Below are positions 1-10,142 of a stretch of DNA of 64,000 nt, piece after piece. Every line of letters begins with the position of its first letter. Position 1 is the stretch's first letter. The notes under the pieces are model-generated. The model made no database searches. It was not told the origin of the DNA and saw only the letters and a list, made by a program, of their open reading frames with translations. The translations under genes and the position numbers were made by a program. The stretch is from Cyanophora paradoxa (taxonomy: Eukaryota; Glaucocystophyceae; Cyanophorales; Cyanophoraceae): contig QPMI01000642.1 of NCBI GenBank assembly GCA_004431415.1, positions 99,275 through 163,274 on the forward strand. Direction: 5' to 3'.

Positions 1-3000
1 TTGGCGAGGCCGACGTCGACGGAGCGGAGGAACCGCACGACGCGCTCCAGCGGACCGATCTCCCGCTCGTCCCCGCCCGCGCCTTGCCCGCCCGACGTCG
101 ACGGCTGGTGCGCCGAGCGCGAGCGCGGGAGGGGCGACTTGTCGCGGGCGGCGCCGGGCCCGGCGCCGGCGCCGGGCGCGTTGCTGGAGGAGCGGCGGGG
201 CGGGAGGTGGAGGGGCGCGGGGCCCGGGCCCGGGGCGGAGTGGCCCAGGGAGACGCCGTTGGGGGAGAGGCTGAGCCCGTGCACGCCCGACGTGCGGCGC
301 GGGGCGGAGAGCGTCGAGCGCGCCGCCGCGTCGGCGGCCGACGAGTCGCGGCGGGAGCGCGTGGAGCTGCGGCGGCGGGGCTGGGGCGTGGGAGGCCCCA
401 GCGAGTCCCGCCGCCCCGAGAGGGGCGACAGGTCCAGCGCCTCGATCGCGTCCGAGCCGCGCCGCCGCGCCGAGAGCGGCTCCGCGGCGCCCAGCGCGGC
501 GGGCGCCGCCATCGCCCCCGACGAGCGCCGCGCCGCCGCCGTGAGGGCCTCCCGCGCGATCGAGACCCGCCGGGCACGCCGGCGGCCGCGCCCGAGGCCC
601 GCCGCTCGGCCCGCCGGCGGCGGCGACGCGGCGCCAGGGCGGGGCGGCGGGCCGGGGCGGGGGGCCCGGGGCGGGCCGGGGCCGGCCCCGGGCTCATGGG
701 GGGCGAGAGGGCCGTCGCCATGTCCCCGAGGTCCTGCTCCTCCTCCGGGAAGAAGCCCTGCACGGCCCTCAGGAAGAAGGCTCCCAAGGAAGAAAGGGAG
801 GGGACCGCACGCCGGAGGCCCCCCCCGCGCTGAGGCTGCGCGCCGCGAGGCGGAGCGTGCGGTGCACCCCCGCCTCCTGCGACGCCTTCCTCTCCATCGC
901 CACCTGGTCGCGGGGGGTACAGGTGAGGCGGGCCTGGCGGGGGCGGGGCATGGGGCGGCGGAGGGGCACCGATCCGGAGCGCTCGCGGCGGACGAGGCCC
1001 GAGCCGCGCCGCGAGTCGGCCGCCGCCGGGGCCGGGGCCTCCGCCTCCCCGCCCTTCGCCTCCTCTGCGCCGCGGAGTCAGCTTCGCGGGGGGGCGGGGC
1101 GATCGGGGGCCGGCGGCGCGCCGACGACGGTCCACGTCAAGCCGCCGCCGTCGCCGCCGTCGCCGCCGTCGCCGCCGTCGCCGCCGTCGCCGCCGCCGCG
1201 CGGCGAGTCGACCTGCGGGGCGGGGGAGGGCGTCTCGCGCCGGGCGGCTCCGCGCGGGGGGAAGAGAAGGGAAGGGGGCGGGCCTGGAGGGCGAGGCCGG
1301 CGGCGCTGGTCAGGCTCATCGAGCGGGCGCCGCCGAGGGCGCCTGGCGGCGGCTCCGAGGCGACGCTGCCCCGCTTCTGCAGCGCCGCCTCCGGGTTCCT
1401 GCGGGGGCGGTGAGGGCGCGGGGGCGGGCCGCCGAGGGGCCGGGAGGGGGCTCCCGCGCCTGAGGAGGAGGCGCAGCTCGTAGGGCGTCTTGAACGTCTG
1501 GCTCATCTTCCGGAGCCTGCGGGGCGCCGCCGGGATCAGGGGCGGACGAAGGCAGAGGCGAGGGCGAGGGCGAGGGCGCGCCTCAGGTCGCCGAAGGAGA
1601 GGCGGCGGTAGTCGTCTGCCTCGGGGGGCTCCCCCCCGGGGCCCGAGGAGGCCGCGCCGCCGCTGGCGATGGAGGCGCGCGCCGAGCGGGAGGCCTCGGT
1701 GGGGGCCCCCGACATCGCGATGAGCGTGCGCAGCAGGTGCAGGAAGACGTAGTACGGCCTGCGCGGGCGGGCGGGCGGGCGGGGCGGGCGGGGCGTCAGA
1801 GCGCAACGGGACCGGAGCGGAAGTGAGGAGGAGGAAGAAGGGACCGGCGGGAGGAGAAGGGGTCGGGGGAGACGGAGAGGACGGGAACGCCGCCGGCCTC
1901 CGCCAGCCGAATCGCCTCCGAGACCTGGCCCCGCCGCCTCAGCCCCGGCCTGGCAGAGCTGGGGCTGGCAGAGCTGACCAGGACGGACTTGCCGCAGCCG
2001 GCCTCGCCGTGCAGCAGCAGCGCCCCCGCCCCGCCCGGCTTCCACACCGCCTGCGCCCCGCCCGCCCGGCCGCTCAGTCGAAAGAGGCGGGCGGGGCGGG
2101 GCGGGGCGGGCCTGGACGAGGAAGTTGCAGAGTGTGGCGACGGCGTCGTCGCGCCCGCGCACGAGGGCGTCCACCGAGAGCGCCTCCTGCCTGAGGCGCG
2201 CCGCCAGCGAGAGCGCCGTCCGCGGCGGGCCGTACTCCACCGTCACTGAGGGGGGCGAGGCTCAGGGGGAGGGAGGAGGGGGCGGGCCGGCGGGCTCCGG
2301 ACCGGTGGAGCCGTCCCCCGAGTAGGCGGAGCCGCGGCGGTCGCTCCCGCCGGGGGCCCCGGCGCCGGCCTCGCTGGGGGCCAGCAGGTCGTCCGAGGAG
2401 CCCCCCGCCGGCAGCGGCCGGGGCGCGCTCGTCGAGCGCCTCCGCACCAGCTGGCTCACCGCGATCGGCCGGGCCTTGCCCTGCCCTGCCTTCAGCCAGA
2501 GCGCGGGGGAGCGTGGGGCGGGAGGGGGCGCGCCTTGACGGGGATGGGGGCGAGGCGGGAGAGCTCGAAGTGCGCCCCGACCGCCTCCCGCGTCCGCTGC
2601 GCCCGCCCCCGCCTCAGACGCGAGGAAAGGAAGGAAAGAAGGGGCGAGGAGGGGCGGGCGGGCCTCGTCGAGGAGGATGGTGCCGCTGGGCGCCGCCGCG
2701 GCCATCAGCCGCGCCGCCATGTTCACGCTGCCCCGGGCCCCGCTCAGCTTCGGGCCGGCGGGTAGGCGGCGGAGTCGGCGGGGGCGGGGGCACCTGTCGC
2801 CGATGACGTTGAGCTCGCAGCGGAGGTCGGTGCCGAGGAGGCCGCAGAAGACGCGGCCCGTCGCGATCCCGACGGCGATGCGCCCCAGCGCGTCCCGCTC
2901 GAACGCCGCCTTCATCCGCAGCGCCGCCAGGCACGCCCGCTGCGCAGCCGCCCGCTCAGAGGGCGCCCCGCCGGCGTGCGGGCGGGCGGAGGAGGGAAAA

Positions 3001-5040
3001 CAGGGGCGCCTGGGGGTCGTCCTCGTGGGCGGATGAGACGAGGCCCCAGGTCAGCAGCGCCACGAGGCCCTGCGCCGGCGTCAGCTTTCCGAGCTTCCCC
3101 GCGCCCCGCGCCGCCCCGGCGGGCCTTGTCGTCTTTGAATAGGGAGCGGACGACGCCGCCCATGCGGTCCGCCCCCGCCTGCACCGCCTCCGCGCACCGC
3201 TGCACCCGCTCCAGCTGCCGCTGCGGGCGAGGGTGAGGCCGGCCGGGGGCGGGGCGGGGCGGGCGGAGGGGGCGGGCCTGAGGCAGGGGCCCCGTGGCGG
3301 GGACGTCCAGGGCCGGCAGCTGCACGAAGAGCGCCGTGATCACCCGCAGCTGCGCAGGCCGCGTCAGCGGGGGAGCGAAGCCGGCGGGGGGGCGGGGGCG
3401 GGGGCGGGCCTCGGTGAGGAGGTTGGCGCTGCCGGCGACGGCCGCCTGCACGTCCGAGGGCAGCAGGGGGTACAGCCGGGTCCGCAGCGCCTGCGCGGCC
3501 TCCTCGTCGGGGTCGCCGGCGGTCGCCGGCTCGGTGCCCGGCGGTGTCGCCATCGCCGATGTCCGCCGCCGCAGCTGCGTCACCTCGTCCCCATCCGCGC
3601 CCCCCGCCGGCCCCGCCGGCACCTCCGTCAGAAGCAGCCCGAAGCTGCGGGGAGATCAGGATTTGTTTTTGAGAGGGGGGGGGGGGGGGGGGAAGGAAGG
3701 GGGGGAAGCAGTCACCGGGCGTCCATCTCGGTACCCCCGTAGACGAGGAAGCCGTCCTTGTCGCCGGCTCCGAGGAGCCCGGCCAGCTCGCGGCTCGACC
3801 GCAGCAGCGCCGCCGCCTGGCCGAGAGTTCAGAGGGGGGGGGGGAGGAGCTCGGGGGTACGGGCGGACGTGGGGGGCGACGGCGAGCTTGCCCGGGGGCG
3901 CGATGGCGAGGGCGCCGGCGAGGGCGTCCAGCGGCTCGCCTACGAGGGGCACCTCCCAGCGGCCCCGGTGGCCCCCGACCTGGGCGCGCCCCGTCCCCGT
4001 CGGCCCGGGCCCCGGGCGCCCCTCGGCGCCCCCCGGGGCCCCGGCGGACCTTGAGGAGGCTCACGTGGCCGGCGGTGAGGGCGCAGTGGAGCCGCAGCCC
4101 GTCCGCCTCCACGTCCAGCAGCTCCCTGCCCGCCCGGATTCGAACCCGGGCCGCGCGGGGCGGGGCGGGGCGGGGCGGGGCGGGGCGGGGGCACCGGGCG
4201 AGACGGAAGGCGCGGAGGGCGGCGGCGGGAAGGGACGCGGCGTCGGCGGCCGGCAGCAGCACCAGCACCGCGTCGCCCTGCGGCGCCGTGGGCGCCGGCG
4301 GCGGCGCGCGGCCGGCGCGGGGCGCACCAGGAAGCGCATGACGTCGGCCCCGAAGCGCCGACACGTCCGCAGGACCTCCCTGGCCCCGCTGCCGCCTCAG
4401 CGCGGCGCGGCGAGGCGCGGCGACGCGCGGGGCGCACCGGAACATGCCGTTGAGCCTCCGAGAGAACTCGTCTGCGGGGCGGTGAGCGGCGCGCGCCGGC
4501 GCCTCGCCTGCGGGCAGGGCGGGGGCGAGTACCTGTCCCGCGCAGTGCGGCCTCGGTGGGGTCCGCGTCGGCGAGGGGCTCGGCCCCGAGGCCCCGCCCC
4601 TCCAGCAGCGCCCCGGCGAGCTTCACCGAGCCCCTGCGCGCCCCGGCCGCGTTGAGCTGCGCGGCTTGCGGCGAGCGTCGGGGCAGCGCCGCGCACGCAA
4701 TGTCTGCGAGGAGCACGGCGCCGAAGACCGGGAACTGCTGCGGCCCGTCGTCCTCCCCTTCGGTGCGGAGCTCGCCGCTAAGTACGCGCGAGATGACGGA
4801 GTCTGGGAGGAACAGCTCCGGTCTGTCGCGCAGCTGCCTGGAAAGCGCTGCGGTCGATAGCTTCCTCAAGGACATGCTCCTGATGCTCTTCCGCGCGGCG
4901 CCGAACTGGAAAATTTGCGGCGCGGGCGAACCGCCCTCGGCAGCGGCCGCGGGCGGGGCGCCGCGCACGGCGGAGTCCATCTCCAGACTCGGCCGCCCGC
5001 TCTCTCCCGCTATTGCGAGCGGCGGCGCGAGTGACGCCAT
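1..5040 (-). CDS. soluble adenylyl cyclase-like protein, 3' part cut by window edge
   Basis: Probable class III cyclase making cAMP, with the sAC/ADCY10 order of two cyclase domains then a P-loop ATPase. ATG at 5040. Exons I can place in phase: 4533-5040, 4438-4471, 4328-4388, 4195-4277, 4050-4125, 3869-3979, 3716-3816, 3410-3644, 3278-3349, 3125-3220, 3010-3069, 2794-2939, 2664-2727, 2534-2596, 2288-2480, 2112-2245, then from 2050 downward. First cyclase domain: FGAVLLADI (metal-binding Asp) and, after splicing, FLGDAVLVLLP (second Asp). Second domain opens VITALFVQLPAL, where the Asp is missing, as in the degenerate C2 of animal sAC; it continues with VGIATGRVFCGLLG, ELNVIGD and SVNMAARLMA. 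Exon 2050 onward carries Walker A GEAGCGKS. About half of these introns have GC instead of GT donors. Domain identity is strong; exon structure below 2000 is approximate and the C-terminus is outside the window. Confidence 0.85.
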
Positions 5041-5249
5041 GGCCGCCGGTGGTGCGAGTTACGGGCGGCTGAGCTTAGCTGCCTCCTGCGCATGCATGGG
5101 GTGAGTTGGGTGTCGTCGCGCCTTGCGACTGCCAAGTTGAGCTCGAGGCGGCGCGGTAGCACGACGCCGCGAGCTGCAGCTGCAGCTGGTTGTAGTTGCA
5201 CTTGAAGGAGGGGGGGCCCCGGGCCCCGGGGGGGTGGACGTGATGAAAT

Positions 5250-5470
5250 TTAACAATTAAAGCTATTATAATGTATATATATAATTTGCATTAATTGCAT
5301 GTCTGCATGCATGCAATATATATGATCGACTCTTCAAGCATGCAATCATATATATATGTCTCGTCTGCAACGCCGGCTCAGAGCGATCGACCTGCGCGCA
5401 GTTCGATATATATATATATCGATCGCGATCGATTCGATATAATTTTAATGTTAAAATGCGAGAATTATGT
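5250..5470. other. AT-rich intergenic stretch upstream of the cyclase gene
   Basis: Sharp drop in GC compared with the cyclase gene, with runs of TA repeats and short palindromes (TGCATGCATGCA, ATATATAT, GATCGATCGC). It lies 210-430 bp upstream of the cyclase start codon, so it could hold promoter elements, but no specific motif can be assigned. No gene seen. Confidence 0.4.
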
Positions 5471-5755
5471 CTTAATCCTCTTACCCCTTTCTTATCTAAC
5501 GTCTACCCCTTTATCTGACGTCTACCCCCCGCTAATCCCGGCTCCCCTGACTCCAGCCTACCCCACATCCGAGTCTCCTCCCCACCAGGGAAAGAGCCAT
5601 GGCCACCATCCCCACCAAGAAAGAGCCATCGATATCGATCCCGCAAGTAGTATACGACGACATGCAAGCGCTACTACCTGCCGGGCGGCCCCACAAGCTC
5701 GGAGCTCGTGGGCGGCCAGGCAGACCGCGCCCGGCGGCCCCCGGCGTGCTCATTA

Positions 5756-6257
5756 GAGCTGTGCTCGCTGGGGGGGGCCGGGCCCAGCGGCCGCTGAAGC
5801 CCGGCGAGCGGCGCCTGTCGCTGGCCCGTCGCTGAGCTGGGGGTACCGCCAAAACCTGAAGAAAAACTGCTGGAAACCGACCGAAAACCTATCTGTTCCG
5901 TTTAGTTTATTTCGTACAAGCTTCTAAGACGCAAATGCAGATTTAATGCTTGGTTCCGCGAGCCATGCGTCAATTTCTGCGGGATAGAGGCCAGCTGCAG
6001 GCTGCTTTTAGGCGAAGCGGACTCCCCGGGAGCGCCTGAATGCTCGAAAACAGTCGAAATTTAGCAAGATTGCTCGGCCACGCCGAGTCGTCGCCGACCT
6101 ACGTCGACCATCAGATGAGAAAAAAGCGGGATGGAGCTTTTTTTGGCGCCTGTCAGCCATAAAAAACGATGTGCGAGGAGGCGTCGCTGGCGGAAAACGC
6201 CAAGCGTAGCGGCCGCTGGAACCTCGCGAGCGAAGCGACAACCAGCGACCACAGCCC
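5756..6257. mobile_element. MITE copy 1 (TIRs, TA flanks)
   Basis: About 502 bp, nearly identical to 15794-16285. The left end TAGAGCTGTGCTCGCTGG and the reverse complement of the right end, TAGGGCTGTGGTCGCTGG, differ at two positions, so the element has terminal inverted repeats. Both copies are flanked by TA on each side (5754-5755 and 6258-6259 here), the target duplication expected of Tc1/mariner-type elements. No transposase is encoded; short ORFs inside are incidental. Confidence 0.8.
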
Positions 6258-8030
6258 TAGTCCGAACACGGTCTGCTGCACATGTACAGCGGCACTACAG
6301 CCACTGAGCCTGCATGGCAGAGCGTTTGGCCCAGACTCCCGGAGTCCGCCGCCCAGTGGCCCGGCGGCGGCGGGGCGCCGGCCCGGCGGCCGGCGCCGGC
6401 GCCTCTAATATGGCCCGCTATAGCGCTAGGCTAAATAATACTGTAGAACTAGAAATATTAAGTGGGCTGCATATTTATAGTACTTAAAAAGTTTTGGGCA
6501 ATTTCCTAAATATTACACGCCCCCAGTGCTGGAGTAGACTAGAGGCTGTGGCCGGTAATTCACCAAAACAAAACATTTCGTAAATATTTCTCGCCTGCTA
6601 AAGCCGAGATTTCTCAGGGGTACTCCTTTCTTCGCCATACAAAAGCCCTGCGAAGACCGACCTACCAATAGCTAAAAAAAAGCTTAGGGCCGCGGGGATG
6701 AACCGGCATAAGCGAAGACCGACCTACCAATGCTACCATTGCTACCAATAGCTAAAAAAAAGCTTAGGGCCGCGGCCCGCGGGGCTGAACCGGTATACAT
6801 GCTAGTACTGCCACTGTACTGGCCGCCGGACCGCGGGCCGCGGCCCGGCGGGCCCGCTAGCGCGCGGCCCGGCTGAACCGGTGAAAAGCGGCCGGGCCGC
6901 CGGGCCGCGGCAAGTTCACTAGCCTAGTACCGTAGCTGGCCCTGCTAGCCTGGCAGTGGCAACTAGTATAAACCAATAGGCTAGCTATATAATATATTAA
7001 TTTGCGATCGCGAGGACGTCGACGTTCCGGGCAACTTCCGGCCCCATTACACCGAAATCTGACGGACGACTCCGAAAGCTAGCGCCCGATAGGCCAGCTT
7101 GACGTCATTGAACGGTTAGAAAAAAGCGAATTCGACAAGGCAATTTCGAAAGCATTTTTTTTTTTGGTGAATTACCGGCCACAGTCTCTAGACACCAGCA
7201 CTGCGGGGGCTGCCCAGGGGGCATAGAGACAAAATAGCAAAATAACTAAGACAAGAGCACGAAGAAAGATAAGACAAAGAGCCAAAATCGACAATAAAAA
7301 AGGAAAGACACAGAGCTCGAGACAGATCGATTGCGAGAAGAGACGATAAATCGAGCAGATCTAGGGACAGAGGATAACTGACACGAAGAAGAGCCAGAGC
7401 TAGAGGATAACTGACACGAAGAAGAGCCAGAGCTAGAGATACCATCAATATCAGAAGGAATTACATCACTAAGAAGCGGGGGACAAAATTGAGAAAGATA
7501 AATAACAGGAAGAAGACAAGTAAGAGGAACAACAAGACGACATGGAGGCGGAGGCGAAGCAGGACGATGCGAAAGGGCAGAGCTACGGCACGAGGTCGAG
7601 GAGGACACAGGAGGCGGAGCAGGCGGATCAAGAGCAGGCAAAAGAACAGTCAAAGGAATCACTAAAGCCGGCCGGGGTCGAGGCGGGCAATCGAACTGCA
7701 AACGACGGCGAACAACAGGTCGAGCACGAGGACTATAGCTAGTATTGAAACTAACTCTAGCATCAACACTACGATCAGAATCCGAACCAGACCGAACTAA
7801 ACTAGAAGACGAAGAAGTACGCCGGCGCCGGCGGGATACGATCGCGACCAGCGAAGCAGAAGACAAGGACAAAGGCGGTAGTCCGGTATCAAGAACAAAG
7901 GCCGGAGGGTCCGGCCCGGCAAACCGCCGGGGGGAAGTAGAAGGAGCCGCAGGCTCCTTCTACTTCCGAAAGCAACTTCGTCATGATCAGAGATGGACTC
8001 AGATGGTTAATTAGGCCAGCTCCGCGAGGC
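6258..8030. other. intergenic region with local repeats, no supported gene
   Basis: Contains a duplicated motif GCGAAGACCGACCTACCAAT followed by a run of A and AAGCTTAGGGCCGCGG (about 6651-6700 and 6713-6780). It also holds a tandem duplication around 7376-7437 (ACACGAAGAAGAGCCAGAGC twice) and a purine-rich tract at about 7210-7900. The opposite strand of that tract has a serine-rich open frame (7246-7872), which looks like a by-product of base composition rather than a gene. Confidence 0.5.
7933..7967. repeat. perfect 16-bp hairpin
   Basis: GGAAGTAGAAGGAGCC at 7933-7948 is followed by a 3-nt loop (GCA) and its exact reverse complement at 7952-7967. The stem would be very stable as DNA cruciform or RNA hairpin. 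No T-run follows, so it is not a bacterial-type terminator. It may be a transposon end or a small-RNA precursor; nothing in the sequence decides this. Confidence 0.8.
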
Positions 8031-8032
8031 TC

Positions 8033-8406
8033 GTCACCTGTTTCTTACCGGCAAAGTCCCCCGGCGACTAGTGTAAAACAAATTACAAAGTGGTCCGGTT
8101 AGACTCCGGTAAGTATATACGTATATATATATACCGCCCAACGCGCGTCGGAATTAAGCATGCGAAAACTATTAAAAAAGTACATTTTCCTTCAGTGAAG
8201 TTGACGTGTGTCGTCGACAACTGGCATGAATATATATTCCTTCAGTGAAGTTGACGTGTGTCGTCGACAACTGGCATGAATATATATTCCGTCACCTGTT
8301 TCTTACCGGCAAAGTCCCCCGGCGACTAGTGTAAAACAAATTACAAAGTGGTCCGGTTAGACTCCGGTAAGTTTATACGTATATATATATACCGGCCAAC
8401 GCGCGT
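8033..8406. repeat. nested direct repeats: 116 bp x2 around 50 bp x2
   Basis: A 116-bp segment beginning GTCACCTGTTTCTTACCGGC occurs at 8033-8148 and 8291-8406 with very few differences. Between them a 50-bp unit beginning TTCCTTCAGTGAAGTTGACG occurs twice in tandem (8187-8236, 8237-8286). The outer repeats could be short direct terminal repeats, but no coding sequence lies inside. Confidence 0.85.
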
Positions 8407-8420
8407 TCAAGAATTATTGG

Positions 8421-8687
8421 ATGACACGAGCTGTCAGCTTGAGTGATCCGATCGCTAAACACATTAAATTGGGGCAGTTGTACGATCCACAGGATGCACC
8501 AACAGACGTGGCATTCGTAACGTCAACCAATGCGGATCACAGATCTTTCATAACGTCATTGCAACACAGTGGCCAGAGATCCTTATCATCAATGCCGGAG
8601 ATCGAACAATGCCAAATCGTCTTAAACAACTTCCTCTTCATGTGCAGGTGTGCTCATTTGATTGCCGCAAACATGCTAGACCTTTGA
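8421..8687 (+). CDS. small ORF of uncertain status, 88 aa
   Basis: An ATG-started frame with lower GC than the surrounding genes and no low-complexity bias, beginning MTRAVSLSDPIAKH and ending in TGA. I recognise no family. It starts 15 bp after the 116-bp repeat and is followed by a tandem duplication of TTTGTTTTGCAATAAATAGATACC (about 8692-8740), which carries AATAAA-like sequence. It may be a fragment of a mobile element or chance. Confidence 0.25.
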   Translation: MTRAVSLSDPIAKHIKLGQLYDPQDAPTDVAFVTSTNADHRSFITSLQHSGQRSLSSMPEIEQCQIVLNNFLFMCRCAHLIAANMLDL

Positions 8688-8741
8688 CATTTGTTTTGCA
8701 ATAAATAGATACCAGGTTTGTTTTGCAATAAATAGATACCG

Positions 8742-8972
8742 CTAGCGGCGATCGCTCTTGTCCCACTTGGACATTTCAATGCATTCGTGATGATGCAGTG
8801 CGGCACCAATGCTCCTTTTGTGTACCGCTATGACGATATGCGTGATTCCGGAACGGACGGATGCCTCTACCCAGTTGTTCCAACCTTCGCAGCGCTGAAT
8901 GATTCCTTGTCGCCTAGCGAATTCAGCAATGTACATTTCCTTTTCTTTGTGCGCCAAGCTTAACGACAGCAA
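8742..8972 (-). CDS. small ORF of uncertain status, 76 aa
   Basis: Minus-strand open frame with balanced amino-acid composition (motifs such as CEGWNNWVEASV and GITHIVIAVHKR) and no obvious bias. No family recognised and no splice partners found. It is convergent with the 8421-8687 frame. It may be a remnant of a larger gene; low confidence. Confidence 0.2.
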   Translation of the reverse strand: MLSLSLAHKEKEMYIAEFARRQGIIQRCEGWNNWVEASVRSGITHIVIAVHKRSIGAALHHHECIEMSKWDKSDRR

Positions 8973-9640
8973 GCTCGATTCGTACGATTTTTTAACTTAC
9001 TCTATGCTCGACTTTCAAAGCTTTCTTAGGCTTACTGTCTGTTGCTCGATCGCTCAAGCAGTGTCACATGCCAGTGTGTCCTGATTTCGGCTCCATTTTA
9101 AATTTAGTCTGATCCTCCACTTCCAAAGCTTATCTCGAATTTTCGCTGTATGCCATCTTATAAAATAAGTGACTTGCACATTCACTTCTGCCTGCTCTTT
9201 TAATAATGCCGTCAATAGGTGGGGGGGTGCGGGGGGGCTTGCCCCCCTGCTTGTGCATATACTATTGATCCGCGCATGCGCCGCGGCGTCGGCGCGCGGA
9301 AAGTTGTCCGGGACTGTGCAGGATCGAATTTTTGACATCGGGCACCTTCCTGCACTGTTCCGGCTCCGAAAACCGGATATCTGGAGTGCGCAGGCCCTGC
9401 TATGTCTATGCGCGCCAGTACGCATCGAATGCGCGCGTCGGGGGACCGGCCGGAAACGGCAGGATCAAACTTTCGGCCGACTCTTCGGACTGGAGCGTCG
9501 GCGGCGGCCAAAATCGAGGTTGCCGGAGTGCGCGCGCCCTCCGCTCTCATTCTGCATTGCTCTGGGGCGTCTGTGGCGGGCTTTCGTCGCGGGACCGGGC
9601 GGGACCGGGTCCCACTTTTTGGAGTTTCGCGATCGAGGCG

Positions 9641-9950
9641 GGGTATAAATACCAGAATTGATCCTGGAGGGAAATTCGATTTTCGCGCGACGCCCAGGGG
9701 GGAGCGATCGAAAATTTGAAAAATTTGATTGGTGATTTGGACGTGACTGATTCGTGACCATAACGTTACACGGACGTTACATTGATGTCACGTCAGGGTA
9801 TAAATACCAGAATTGATCCTGGAGGGAAATTCGATTTTCGCGCGACGCCCAGGGGGGAGCGATCGAAAATTTGAAAAATTTGATTGGTGATTTGGACGTG
9901 ACTGATTCGTGACCATAACGTTACACGGACGTTACATTGATGTCACGTCA
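9641..9950. repeat. perfect or near-perfect 155-bp tandem duplication
   Basis: The segment beginning GGGTATAAATACCAGAATTG and ending GATGTCACGTCA is present at 9641-9795 and again immediately at 9796-9950. I saw no difference between copies, so the duplication is recent. Each copy holds a TATAAATA box-like element and TGACGTCA-like sequence, but no gene follows that I can support. Confidence 0.9.
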
Positions 9951-10055
9951 TTACGGAGGTTCGTGGAGGTTCAGCGAAAAAAACGCCTGTTCAAATCCGA
10001 CAATAATTTCGGGAGTTGGCCATCGACCTACGGAAGAGGCTTCGCCCGACCTCGA

Positions 10056-10142
10056 AAACGGCCTCATAGAAAAATTTTGGCTGAAGCGAGGGAACGGGAA
10101 GCAAGGGGGGGAAGACCTTCGGTCTTCTTTTCCCCCCTTGCA
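10056..10142. repeat. hairpin-ended repeat, inverted copy at about 15005-15066
   Basis: The stretch CCTCATAGAAAAATTTTGGC through the G-run is found in reverse complement at 15016-15063. Its end folds into a hairpin, CAAGGGGGGGAAGACC / GGTCTTCTTTTCCCCCCTTG, with a short TTC-type loop. This looks like the end of a dispersed repeat family; the same CAAGGGGGG end appears near 45030-45055. Confidence 0.6.

Noticed and set aside
1-1413. 470-codon open frame on the plus strand at the left edge
   Set aside because: Arg/Gly/Pro-rich antisense shadow of the cyclase gene, whose minus-strand exons carry clear domain motifs.
4126-4150. tRNA gene on the minus strand at a perfect T-arm sequence
   Set aside because: No D-arm, anticodon arm or acceptor stem can be formed with the neighbouring CCCCG repeat.
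7246-7872. Serine-rich protein of 208 residues on the minus strand
   Set aside because: Sits on a purine-rich strand with local tandem duplications; no conserved block, no splice context.
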